Shown piece after piece: positions 21,471-32,020 of a DNA stretch of 64,000 nucleotides; position 1 is the first letter of the stretch; the number at the start of each line of letters is the position of its first letter. The notes beneath the pieces were generated by a model, which did not search any database, had not been told where the DNA came from, and saw nothing but the letters and a program-made list of their open reading frames with translations. Position numbers and translations under genes: made by a program. Source of the DNA: Helianthus annuus. Lineage: Eukaryota > Streptophyta > Magnoliopsida > Asterales > Asteraceae. The stretch spans positions 89,645,350-89,709,349 of the forward strand of contig NC_035433.2 of NCBI RefSeq assembly GCF_002127325.2. Direction: 5' to 3'.

Positions 21471-24103
21471 GTTTGGTATCAGAGCCACTGGTTATAGTGA
21501 ACTTGGTTTTAAAACGTTTTTTAAAACCCGACTATAACCGAACAGTTCTGAAAACAAGAATACGACCATGACACTCAGCTCCAGACTGCAAGGTTCGTCA
21601 CTCGACACTCATTATCTTGCATAACTAGTAACACTTACATATGATATTGCATGTGATTGCACGTTTAGCACAACAGTCTGAACTCATGTATTACTTGTAT
21701 GTGTTATGTGATTGATAGGGTGGTGTTTCCCTAAACATTCATGACTCACGTTTCGTGATGCTCTTGTTTGCTACTTGAGTTTGAGGAACCATTTGACATG
21801 AGTTAGGAGGAGCTGAGACGAGCATGCAAAACACAATATTATTGTGGGTGCACACATAATAATAATGTGGGGTGCATGTGAGTCCCAGTGAGGCTTAACA
21901 AGTGAAAAAAAAGGGGTTCTGCTCTGTTAGTTGATCAATGTGAAACGTAACAAGTCTATAGGAGTCATAGCAGTGATTGTCTCCTACCCGAGCGTGATCT
22001 TTTCACTCCTCTTTGAATCTTTACTAATCTCGATGCTATCGAGTATTACCTGAGCACCCATCTGAACGTCTAGCGAACCGTGTAAAATGTTAGGTGCTTG
22101 TACGAACATCCTTGAGTTGGATGTTGTAGCGTTGGATGATTTGGTCGATGCCTTCTCACTCCTTTTCATTTGTTGGAACTCTGTTTATTGACGCCTTAGA
22201 TTATGTAAGTGCGATCTTTTCCGTAACACCCTAGCAACGTATTGTGTATTATTCGACCAACTTGCAAGATCGAGGGGCAAGAGGATGATCGTAGTATCTC
22301 ACCGACCTCAGTATTAGAACGGCCTTGGTTACTGGTAATGAACGCCAGCGAATGGACTTCAATCGAATCCTCAACCCTAGCCAGCGACTCATGGGAGTCA
22401 ACTCTTACGAACCAATCGGGATGTAAGCAATGACAATGGACTACGGCGTGGAACGCGTAGATGCCAGCACATTGAGTAGTGTCTTTGTACGTGACATGGA
22501 ATGAGAAAAAAATGGACCCTGTTGGTGAAAGATCGTAGGGCTCCATTTCAAGCAACGACATTAGAGGCAATAGTCACGGCAACATCAAGGTACTCGTAAT
22601 CATAGCCTACAGTATGGAAACAAAGGTGACTTTGGCAATGATTGACTGTTATTAAATCAAAATGTCAACAACCAAGGGAACGATGACAGTATTGGGAACC
22701 CACGTGACCGTCACAGCACTGGTAGTGGTGCTTGTGGAAGGGCCTATAGGATTGGTGTGAGTGACGCTAGGCATGACAACAACATGGTAGCTAGTATGAG
22801 TAGCTAATCGCTTCGTCTCTGTTCTGTATAACCATGAAGTATCTTGAAACCAGACCTGTTGTGGAATCGGCTGACGGCAAGACAATTGAAGCCTCGTATG
22901 TTTGCTGGGATGTAAACACGACCTTGTGGGACAAGCGTTCGACGTCGACCTTCCTTCTGCTATCCTTGGTGGTTTCGGTGCAGTAGTTGTGTAAGTTGGG
23001 TAGCTAGATATCGCGAAAATATACCCTGTGAGGAGGAAGTTGTCGTCTATCATAAAGTATCCGAGTGGTGCAGAGGTTAGCATCAATTCAGTGATGAAGG
23101 CCAGAAGTGTCCACGGAAGGATTACCCCTCTATGTTAGCATTTGTTAATAATGTTAAGGCTTAGGAAAAGGGGATAGAGGATCCACCAATTGTTTGTGAT
23201 CCCTTTCGGTGTGTTACCCGAGGAACTTTCAGGTTTACTTCCACAACTGTTACCAGAGGTAGCTCTGAGTACTTGTACTCTTACGGTCTTGCACCAGGAG
23301 GGTTGCAAGAATTGTCTAATCAACTACCGGAACTGTTGGACAGGAGTTTGCCAGACCTAGTTTTTTTTCGCTTTGGAGAGCCCCAGTTATATCCGTGAAG
23401 ATAAGCTTTTCGTATGTGTACTGATTATCGAGAACTCAGCAAGGTGTCGGTCAAAGAACCGTTCACTTCGACCATGTAGTAACACCTTGTCGACCAGTGG
23501 TGAGGGTCAAGCTTCCATTTGAGGATTGATTAACGAACGAGCTATTGTCAGATAGAAGTCTAAGGGGAAAATGTTCCTACAACGGCATATCAAACGCAGT
23601 GTTGCCATTACGACGTTGTATTCCAAGACTTTTGAGTTAATCATCACACCAGCAGCAGTGTGGATCACATGAATTGACTATGCTTATTGATGACGTGTTG
23701 AACCATTTCCAGGAGAAAAAAAAACACCATGGACGGCATCTGTAACATACTTTAGAGCTCCTGGGGGAGGAGCCATTCCGTGTGAAGTCTTGTTAAATGT
23801 AACATCTGGATTCGGGAAATACATTTTGAGCATGTAACCAATGAAGTGGAAATACACGTGGATCTCGCTAAGATCCATTTAATTAGAAACTGGTCGACGC
23901 CAAAGAGTCCTTTGGGGATAAAGCAATACACTGAACAACGTCTTTACCCGAGGGTACGGGTGATCTAGCGGTATACCATGATGGTTCGAATCGAAAACCC
24001 AGTTACACGCCGATGCAACACGAGAAGACGACGACGCACGTAGTGAATTTACGAAGAAGAATTGCATGAGTCACAACCAGCAGTGGAAACCATGCTCTTG
24101 GAT
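21471..24103 (+). pseudogene. element C unit 1: decayed gag-protease-RT
   Basis: No long sense frame survives, but pol is readable in pieces on the plus strand. A PFGVLPEELSGLLPQ segment near 23,205-23,250 matches the family [10 protein letters not shown] linker. LQELSNQLPELLD follows near 23,302-23,340 and FRMCTDYRELSKVSVK at about 23,408-23,455, which is RT. ITPAAV near 23,645 resembles the block before the FIDD box. Gag and zinc knuckles are not recognisable. The minus-strand frames of 60-144 codons are antisense shadows. Decay is shared with unit 2, so it predates the duplication. Confidence 0.7.
21474..21485 (+). other. element C primer binding site, unit 1
   Basis: TGGTATCAGAGC, complementary to initiator tRNA-Met, 3 nt after the LTR end GTGACA. 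The unit 2 copy is at 37,445-37,456. Confidence 0.9.
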
Positions 24104-24888
24104 TGTCACGGCCCTCGCGCCCGGTTTGACCCGGTCCAAGAGCCGCGGGACAGGAAACACGCGGTAGTCATGTTTACAGCGGAAGTCTTAACAGGATCGT
24201 TTAAAATTTGAAAATGCCCGAGTATTATTTATTTACATTTCGGGATAAACCCCGTAAATTTCATCATTTCATTATTTTACAAACATGTTTATTTATTTAT
24301 ATGAGCCACTACTTCAAGCTTGATGGTGCTCCGTAGCACGTGTACTGAATTCACAGTATGTCACCTGAAACATGTTGTAAAAAGGTTTTGTCAGCGGGGA
24401 AATACTGAGTGAATCATTCAGTTTGCTAAAACGACACATAGTTATTAATTACAGCATAAGAGCGATTACGATGGCAGTATCTTATTTTATATCTGGTCTT
24501 GCCACCCGTGTGACGATGGTCATACCACTATTGGGTCCAGTCACCCAATTAGTGACGTTTTATCACTGTTAGGTCTTGTAGCCTAACCCCTGTTAGGGCT
24601 TATTGCCTAACCGTGAGAAATTAGTAATGTGCACAATACCCCACTAACCAGCGATCAAGATAACCACGACTTAATCCCTGTAATTATAACACTTTGAAAA
24701 TAATTTGGAGTATTGTAAAACAGTTTGATAAAAAGAAGAATGACTCACATTGCAGATTTAACGGGCAAGGTATAAGCCTACTGATTAGCCTTGATTATCC
24801 TAATTCAAATAATAATGCATACACGCAAACGGGTTAGTGATCAATACAGCAGTCACGATAATTTACGAGATCAAATTCTCACAATGAA

Positions 24889-25080
24889 CGACAAAGTGCA
24901 ATACTTCAACTCATTTATCGGATTGACGACAAACGACAAAGTATAATACTTCAACTCATTTATCGAATTGACAAACGACAAAGTATAATACTTCAACTCA
25001 TTTATCGAATTGACGACAAACGACAAAGTATAATACTTCAACTCATTTATCGAATTATCGACAAACGACAAAGTATAACC
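24889..25080. repeat. ~42-bp tandem repeat in element B LTR
   Basis: Four to five copies of a unit containing 'cgacaaagtataatacttc' and 'aactcatttatcgaatt'. The same array is in the other LTR at 29,743-29,934. It lies downstream of the TATA box in the sense direction, so it would be in the transcribed leader. Confidence 0.85.
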
Positions 25081-25297
25081 CAATGTGGGCGGCACTTAGA
25101 CATTCTTTGGATATATTGATCCCGGAAAATGAATCGTAATAGCGATCGAGTAATTACCCTGATTGCGGCAGCACTTCGTGATTCGTGTGTGTTTAATTGG
25201 ATTGTAACTACTTTAATTCGACGTACGTTCAGAGAATTTCCGTCGCTTTGACACCAGAAATCAAGTGTCAAGGTCGGCTATTTATAGCCAGAAATTT

Positions 25298-25469
25298 GAC
25301 ATGCTTACCTACCTGCTTGACATGCCTACCTACCTGCTTGATTGACATGCCTGCCTACCTGCTTGATTGACATGCCTACCTACCTGCTTGACATGCCTAC
25401 CTACCTGCTTGATTGACATGCCTGCCTACCTGCTTGACATGCCTACCTTCTTGCTTGATTGACATGCTT
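25298..25469. repeat. GACATGCCTACCTACCTGCTT minisatellite, short allele
   Basis: Units of 21 or 25 bp (with or without GATT) repeat with 8 GACATGC starts. It lies upstream of the TATA box in the sense direction, in U3. The partner LTR carries 12 starts. Confidence 0.9.
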
Positions 25470-25541
25470 GGGTGTCTTAATTAGGGTTTCCTTATTGATT
25501 AATTATCGTCCTAATTACGGATTTTAGTGATAGTTGTTACA

Positions 25542-26601
25542 TCCTCCCCACCTTAATAAAAATCTCGTCCTCGAGATTTACTGGAATAGATGAGGGTACC
25601 TCTGCTTCATTTCTGATTTTAGTTTTCAGATATATTCGGGTTCTTTCTTTGAGTCCTACTAATACTAGTTGTTTATGTGTAAGAAATTTGACTCTTTTAT
25701 CCTTTATCCGTAGTGACTTCTCTATGAACTTTAACTTTTCGTTTACTTCTTCCTCTTGAAGAGGTACTACCAGGGATTTGTCTGCTAACTATTTCTTAAG
25801 ATTGGATACATGAAATATATCATGTACTTTAAATAATTCTTCTGGTATTTGTTGATGATAAGTTACTGGTCTTATTTGTTGGATCACTGGAAATAATCCT
25901 ACGTACCTTAGACTTAGCTTTCTTTTCTTAACAAGGTTAAGAGTGCGTGCAAATGCTTACCATAGTTTTCCTGACTTTTGGAGTAAATAAGTATATTGTT
26001 TGATAAAAACAATTACAAATTTATCCAAATAGGGTTTACATATTCTGTTTATCATATCCCTAATTGTGACTGGGCATTTGTTAATCCGAAGGGCATGATT
26101 TTAAATTTGTATCGTTCATATCTAATCCTGAGAGCGGTCTTAGGTATGTTTTCTTCTTGTATTTTCCATTAATACAAATCTATCGTGGACAAATACCTAG
26201 TATTGATCAAATAGATTTCTTATTCCTAGGGAATGGGTATCGATTTTTTTTTTAATTGTAACTTTGTTTAATTACCTATAATCGATATACCTTTTCCTTG
26301 ATCCGTCCTTCCTATTAACACGGAAGCTTTTATTATAGAGAATTCGAGCAAGGTTGGTTATTATTCCTATAACATTGAATCCGACTAGTTTATTAATAAC
26401 AAATTTACAGAAAAGTTTACGTCCCATTAATTCTATCTTTGCTTCTTGCAAAATATTATTTATTCTAACGAAATCTGCGTCAACTGTAAAAGTCAGCCTA
26501 AGGTTTGATTAAAGGTAAATTAAGGACTTAGCAAAATGAAGTATTTATAAAACTTTGGGTTGCACCAGAGTCAAATAATACTTTTGCCTAATCGTCGGGA
26601 A
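25542..26601 (-). pseudogene. element B collapsed pol remnant
   Basis: Compared with element A, the 3' end of pol (25,600-25,920, integrase C-terminal region) is joined directly to the RT FIDD region (25,930-26,290). This omits about 1.8 kb that would encode the RT end, RNase H and most of integrase. The A sequence has near-identical 'tttcctttctta' stretches at both matching points (about 5,769 and 7,580), suggesting a short-homology deletion. The rest of pol is scarred by stops and shifts. The protease triplet DSGA is still readable near 26,570, although a 1-nt shift closes gag just before it. Confidence 0.8.
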
Positions 26602-27861
26602 CTAAAACGTACCAACTAGTATGTCAGGAATTAGTTCAGCTTCCTGAGTAGTCAATTGAAAAGCTCTTGCGTTTCTTTTGGCAGTCCCTTCTGCAGATTT
26701 TGCCTTCTCGTTTGTTGGGATGCCTAATTTTGGGCAGTTTGTTTTGTAATGTCCAGTTTCTCCACAATTGTAGCAGGTTATTGCCTTCTTTTTCCTGCAA
26801 TCCTCTTCCCGATGTCCCGGAATTTTGCAGAAATTGCAGCATCCTTTGCACTTTCCAAAATGCCTTCCTTTGCAAGTATCGCAAAATGGAATAGTAGGAA
26901 ATCGCCCGGTTCCTCTTTTTCTAAGATTGCTACTATTATCCATATGAAATTCTTGGGAAATTTTCTGGGCTAAATCCTTCCTCTTATTTTCTTCCCGAGT
27001 GCGTACCAGTCCATCAGTTAGAGTGTTGGCTAATTCTACCGCATCGTCAATCGTGCGAGGTCTCGCAGCTTTAACAATATCACGAATTTCACTAATCAAA
27101 CCCCAAATATAGCGAGATATAAGTACCGGTTCTGGTGAAGCCAGAGTAGGTACAATTCTGGCATACTCAAAGAATTTTGAAGTATACCCTCGACAATCTA
27201 CGTCCACCATTCGGTGACTTAAAAACTTATTTGCCATTTGCTCTTTCTCATATTCGGGACAGAATTTCCTTTCTATTAATCGCTTAAATTCTTCCCAACC
27301 TATGGCATAGGCTACGTCACTTCCTTTGGCTTGTAACACTGTATTCCACCATTCTAATGCTTCTTCCTTAAAAAGGTGCGAAGCGTACATAACCTTATCT
27401 TCCTCAACACATTTACTTATTCTGATCACTGCCTCGGTTTTCTCTAACCAACGCAGTGCCGCAGTTGCCCCTTCATTGCCTGCGAATTCTACAGGTTTAC
27501 AGGCAAGGAACTCCTTATAAGTGCAACCAGGCGTTGCAACTTTCCTTTTCTTAGGGAGCGGAGCTTGTCGCGGTTCTTTATCATGATTAACATGATCATT
27601 GCCTCCGTTTACGCTATTACTGAAATTATCTTCAGAAATACGTTTGCTAGGAATGATTTGCTGTGGTTCTACGGGATTTTTAACAGCAGCAACAATTGCT
27701 GGAATAGCGTTGGCTATCCCTTGAGCAATTATTGTTGGAATAGTGTTGGCTATCCCTTGAGCAACGATATTTTCTATATCCTGCCTAGTCATATATTGAC
27801 CCCCTGACTGTTGCTCGGATTGATTACCCTCGTTAACTGGTTCGTTATTAGCGTGTTCCAT
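26602..27861 (-). CDS. gag: element B Gag
   Basis: An uninterrupted 419-residue frame from the ATG at 27,861, homologous throughout to element A Gag. Shared features: TPGCTYKEFLACKPVEFAG, ALRWLEKTEAVIRIS, ALEWWNTVLQAKG, EEFKRLIERKFCPEYE and two CCHC knuckles (CNFCKIPGHREEDC, CYNCGETGHYKTNC) after a degenerate CDTCKGRHFGKC. Near residues 20-55 a short segment (IVAQGIANTIP / IIAQGIANAIP) is tandemly duplicated, once only in A. The frame ends at GTF through a 1-nt loss before protease. An intact Gag in an otherwise gutted element suggests Gag stayed useful for its movement. Confidence 0.92.
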   Translation of the reverse strand: MEHANNEPVNEGNQSEQQSGGQYMTRQDIENIVAQGIANTIPTIIAQGIANAIPAIVAAVKNPVEPQQIIPSKRISEDNFSNSVNGGNDHVNHDKEPRQAPLPKKRKVATPGCTYKEFLACKPVEFAGNEGATAALRWLEKTEAVIRISKCVEEDKVMYASHLFKEEALEWWNTVLQAKGSDVAYAIGWEEFKRLIERKFCPEYEKEQMANKFLSHRMVDVDCRGYTSKFFEYARIVPTLASPEPVLISRYIWGLISEIRDIVKAARPRTIDDAVELANTLTDGLVRTREENKRKDLAQKISQEFHMDNSSNLRKRGTGRFPTIPFCDTCKGRHFGKCKGCCNFCKIPGHREEDCRKKKAITCYNCGETGHYKTNCPKLGIPTNEKAKSAEGTAKRNARAFQLTTQEAELIPDILVGTF

Positions 27862-28090
27862 TGGATAACTGATTTATAGATAAATAATTAGTATACAAGA
27901 AATAATCCAATGTTACACTTAATTGCACATAACCACGTGAACCTAATTCTGTAAATTTTTTAAGATTTTTATTATATCATGCTTCTATATACAACCGTTT
28001 TATTTATTTATTTTACACATACTGATTTTACTTATTACTATTACATAATCGTAATTTCATAACTCCTTTATCCGTTTGTTAGATAATAGT

Positions 28091-28624
28091 TTAGTAACGG
28101 TGTTTCCTTGGATCGTAATTCCAGGAGATTTGTTTCCCAATCTCTTGGATCCTATTTCCAATATTCATTAGTTCTTGATCCAAGTAGTGAAGTCTAGCTG
28201 TATTCTCGTTACTCTTTGGTGGATTTGGTAAAGGTTCCAGATTGAACTGAGGAAAAAGCTTATAGGGATTGTTCTGTAACTGTATTTCATGAGTCAACCA
28301 TTCGTCTATGTCGAAAGGTCGCGAGTGAATTGAAGGATTCAGAATAGCTGGTTCTAAGTTCATTGATAGTCGTGTTTCATTAGCAGTCTTGATAGTACTA
28401 TAGTCTGTTAATGTAAGATCTAATTCTTCTTGAGATGGTAACCCTTTAATTTGCCTAGAGCTTTCCCCAATGTCTATTTTCTTGGGCTTGGGTTTCTTGA
28501 GAGGTGAAGCATTAAATTCTATAGGTTCCTCTATATCTGATATATATCTATTGAAATCTCTAGAAACTTCTACTCTTACTGGATAGAGATTTAAATTCTG
28601 AAGGGTATCAGACAAATCATCCAT
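28091..28624 (-). CDS. element B accessory ORF upstream of gag
   Basis: An open frame of 177 codons from the ATG at 28,624 (MDDLSDTLQNLNLY) to a stop about 230 bp before gag. It is the intact counterpart of the element A ORF at 10,183-10,935. The N-terminal block (QNLNLYPVRVEVSRDF, DIEEPIEF) and C-terminal block (PQFNLEPLPNPP, GNRIQEIGKQISWNYD) are conserved. The basic middle is shorter than in A (KPKPKK against a longer Arg-rich run). It is acidic/proline-rich with no recognised domain. Lying between primer site and gag, it would be the first large ORF on the genomic RNA or, if splicing occurs, on a subgenomic RNA. Confidence 0.75.
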   Translation of the reverse strand: MDDLSDTLQNLNLYPVRVEVSRDFNRYISDIEEPIEFNASPLKKPKPKKIDIGESSRQIKGLPSQEELDLTLTDYSTIKTANETRLSMNLEPAILNPSIHSRPFDIDEWLTHEIQLQNNPYKLFPQFNLEPLPNPPKSNENTARLHYLDQELMNIGNRIQEIGKQISWNYDPRKHRY

Positions 28625-28936
28625 TCTGTTTACACATAATTAGTATGTCAGAATTTATAACAATTTTGATAGAGATCCGTGTTTTAATTATCTGAACAAC
28701 TAGAATTTTAAAGCATCCTAGGTTTTATTTATAAATTTATTTATTTACTAAAATAAGGCTTTTAGACTTGTAAAGATACTAAAATTTTAGTTTAATTTAT
28801 TTGCTGAACATATAAAATTTGTTCCATGCTACATGCAATTAATCAGATAATAAAACACATAATCACAGAATAGCAATTAATAAAATTAAGTATTTTCTAA
28901 ATACTTAGTAGGCTTAAATCAGTGGCTTGATTAGTG

Positions 28937-28948
28937 GCTCTGATACCA
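28937..28948 (-). other. element B primer binding site (tRNA-iMet)
   Basis: Sense TGGTATCAGAGC, 9 nt inside the 5' LTR. The spacing is like element A. Confidence 0.9.
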
Positions 28949-30131
28949 CCTCTTTCCTGTCACGGCCCTCGCGCCCGGTTTGACCCGGTCCAAGAGCCGC
29001 GGGACAGGAAACACGCGGTAGTCATGTTTACAGCGGAAGTCTTAACAGGATCGTTTAAAATTTGAAAATGCCCGAGTATTATTTATTTACATTTCGGGAT
29101 AAACCCCGTAAATTTCATCATTTCATTATTTTACAAACATGTTTATTTATTTATATGAGCCACTACTTCAAGCTTGATGGTGCTCCGTAGCACGTGTACT
29201 GAATTCACAGTATGTCACCTGAAACATGTTGTAAAAAGGTTTTGTCAGCGGGGAAATACTGAGTGAATCATTCAGTTTGCTAAAACGACACATAGTTATT
29301 AATTACAGCATAAGAGCGATTACGATGGCAGTATCTTATTTTATATCTGGTCTTGCCACCCGTGTGACGATGGTCATACCACTATTGGGTCCAGTCACCC
29401 AATTAGTGACGTTTTATCACTGTTAGGTCTTGTAGCCTAACCCCTGTTAGGGCTTATTGCCTAACCGTGAGAAATTAGTAATGTGCACAATACCCCACTA
29501 ACCAGCGATCAAGATAACCACGACTTAATCCCTGTAATTATAACACTTTGAAAATAATTTGGAGTATTGTAAAACAGTTTGATAAAAAGAAGAATGACTC
29601 ACATTGCAGATTTAACGGGCAAGGTATAAGCCTACTGATTAGCCTTGATTATCCTAATTCAAATAATAATGCATACACACAAACGGGCTAGTGATCAATA
29701 CAGCAGTCACGATAATTTACGAGATCAAATTCTCACAATGAACGACAAAGTGCAATACTTCAACTCATTTATCGGATTGACGACAAACGACAAAGTATAA
29801 TACTTCAACTCATTTATCGAATTGACAAACGACAAAGTATAATACTTCAACTCATTTATCGAATTGACGACAAACGACAAAGTATAATACTTCAACTCAT
29901 TTATCGAATTATCGACAAACGACAAAGTATAACCCAATGTGGGCGGCACTTAGACATTCTTTGGATATATTGATCCCGGAAAATGAATCGTAACAGCGAT
30001 CGAGTAATTACCCTGATTGCGGCAGCACTTCGTGATTCGTGTGTGTTTAATTGGATTGTAACTACTTTAATTCGACGTACGTTCAGAGAATTTCCGTCGC
30101 TTTGACACCAGAAATCAAGTGCCAAGGTCGG

Positions 30132-30141
30132 CTATTTATAG
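30132..30141 (-). promoter_or_regulatory. TATA box of element B
   Basis: Sense CTATAAATAG in the same flank as element A's box ('ggtcggctatttatagc' on plus). The minisatellite begins about 10 bp upstream in the sense direction, so copy number would change promoter spacing to any upstream site. Confidence 0.65.
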
Positions 30142-30150
30142 CCAGAAATT

Positions 30151-30409
30151 TGACATGCTTACCTACCTGCTTGACATGCCTACCTACCTGCTTGACATGC
30201 CTACCTACCTGCTTGATTGACATGCCTGCCTACCTGCTTGATTGACATGCCTGCCTACCTGCTTGACATGCCTACCTACCTGCTTGATTGACATGCCTGC
30301 CTACTTGCTTGATTGACATGCCTACCTACCTGCTTGACATGCCTACCTACCTGCTTGATTGACATGCCTGCCTACCTGCTTGACATGCCTACCTTCTTGC
30401 TTGATTGAC
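30151..30409. repeat. GACATGCCTACCTACCTGCTT minisatellite, long allele
   Basis: Twelve GACATGC starts against eight in the 3' LTR. Reverse transcription normally makes both LTRs identical, so the difference arose at or after insertion by slippage or unequal exchange. Confidence 0.9.
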
Positions 30410-30486
30410 ATGCTTGGGTGTCTTAATTAGGGTTTCCTTATTGATTAATTATCGTCCTAATTACGGATTTTAGTGATAGTTGTTAC

Positions 30487-31883
30487 TTTTAGTCGGAGGC
30501 ATTACTTGGACGGTACCGAATGCACCACTTAGACCGATCACAAGGGCCTCCCGTGTACCTTTGTCTTGGAAGAACTAAACAGGTAATAGCATCGCTGGAT
30601 GGAACTTTTGAATGATTACGACTGTGAAACCTGAGTGTGCGCGAGCTTTGCAGCTCACTATCGACTCTAACCTACCTGATCAGACTCGCTCTATTCAAAC
30701 TGGAGAACTGAAGGTAGAGAATTTTCAATTTGAACCCATGCGGGGCATGGGGAAGCAACCGTTAGCAGGCCGGACGATATTCGCTACCTCATGGAATGAA
30801 CGTGGGTCTCATTATGCGGCAACTGTAGGGAACTCGTGTTGAGCAAAGCACACCGGCCTCGATGTTCAAGTCGTCTGGGTTTTGATGAGAGATGTTAGGA
30901 CCTATAAATCTTGTACTGGTGATCGGGCATGAAGGCCCACCCAGCAATGTATGTGAATGATGTTTGACTTGTGGGAACGTCAAGATGGAGTATCAGTAAC
31001 CAGCAACACCCATATGGAAATGAGAACAGACTGCTATGGATTTTGTCACATGTAACCAGTACACTCTCTTGTAATCAAGGAAATTAGCGAGTCTTCACAG
31101 CTTGTGAATATTCCCCTGAGAGAGGCGGTTTGAGGCACGGGGTGCTAACTCATGATACCTTTGATTTTGGGCTATACCTGATTGATGGCAGACTAAACAC
31201 AACATCCTCGACTCACGTCTAGACGTGAGCATTGTTTATCACCGTAGGACGAACAGTCTGAGTAGACGTGAGCATTGTTGCGAGCATGTGTGTGATTGAC
31301 TTAGTAACATCGGAAGGACATCTACCTATGGTTGAATTTACTGCAACAACTACCATTCTAGTATTCAGACAGCTCTGTTTAGGGGCATTGCAAGGACGAT
31401 AATACCAATCTTCTTGTTGGACTAAGGTGGATGGAAACCTAATCACAGATCCAGGACTTGTGCTCGAAACTCTTGGGAAGATTGTTTGGATTGGAAGTCA
31501 CTTGGCGGCAACGCGAGACCACCAGAAAAGCCGACAAGCTTAGGAAACACTAGGAGTTCGCTGTAGGCGAACGTGTCATAATCGAAGGTCTCACCCTTGG
31601 AGGTTGTAGTGCGATATAGAAAACGTGGCAAGTTAGTTTATAATGCGTTGGGGACATTCGGATTCTGGAACGAATCGTTGACATGGCTCACAAGCTCGAG
31701 TTAACCGACGAATTGGGTAATGTGCATGATATCATTTATGTCTCGAATCTAAGGTGGTGTAAGTCCGATGGAACACTTGTGATACCCCTATTAGATTCTG
31801 AGATTAATGATAAGCTGCAACTATTGAGGAATCTACTGGAATCATGGACTAGAATGCCAACATTCGTTAGCATAGTCGTATGG
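30487..31883 (+). pseudogene. element C unit 1: decayed RNase H-integrase
   Basis: This resumes element C after element B. Integrase traces align with element G: a region like 'ggcatgaaggcccacc' at 30,926, 'gtttgacttg' at 30,961 (zinc-finger C-x2-C area) and 'aactaccattctagtattca' at 31,347 (core YNNSYH area). A 70-codon piece at 31,683-31,895 reads AHKLELTDELGNVHD ... YVSNLRWCKSDGTLVIP, which is the integrase C-terminal [10 protein letters not shown] segment. It lacks about 57 bp near 31,041 that unit 2 keeps at 40,639-40,696. Confidence 0.75.
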
Positions 31884-31989
31884 TGTAACATATGAAATTC
31901 GAAAATCCTTAAATATTAACCCATTATAAATTAACAACATTGTGGTGCATAGTTAAGTTGTATTCTCTGTTTAGGGAGTTTTTCATCAA

Positions 31990-32020
<31 letters not shown>

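Larger units (their letters stand above)
24104..25541 (-). repeat. element B 3' LTR
   Basis: 1,438 bp. It contains a tandem repeat of the CGACAAAGTATAATACTTC type at 24,889-25,080, a TATA box (sense CTATAAATAG) at 25,278-25,287 and the GACATGCCTACC minisatellite with 8 GACATGC starts at 25,298-25,469. The sense start TGTAACAACT matches element A's LTR. Confidence 0.93.
24104..30486 (-). mobile_element. element B: non-autonomous chromovirus relative of A
   Basis: A minus-strand element with LTRs at 24,104-25,541 and 28,958-30,486 and an internal region of only ~3.4 kb. The interior keeps an intact gag frame and accessory ORF but a collapsed pol. It is inserted in unit 1 of element C. The uninterrupted site at about 40,074 in unit 2 (ctcttggattttagtcgg) shows the pre-insertion sequence. 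The right junction lacks the expected final CA of the LTR and target duplication, consistent with a ~5-nt deletion there. LTRs differ at only a few positions outside tandem repeats, so insertion is recent. Confidence 0.93.
28958..30486 (-). repeat. element B 5' LTR
   Basis: 1,529 bp, longer than its partner mainly through four extra minisatellite units. Sense TATA box at 30,132-30,141. Candidate leader intron 29,602 down to 29,219 (CAAT/GTGAGT donor, GTTTCAG/GTGACA acceptor). It ends at GTTAC without the final A, and the host sequence resumes directly. Confidence 0.93.

Noticed and set aside
22652..23086. 144-codon minus-strand frame in element C, repeated at 38,623-39,057
   Set aside because: Both copies belong to the duplicated decayed gag-pol, antisense to the pol remnants, and match no coding style. 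Repetition reflects the element duplication, not gene conservation.
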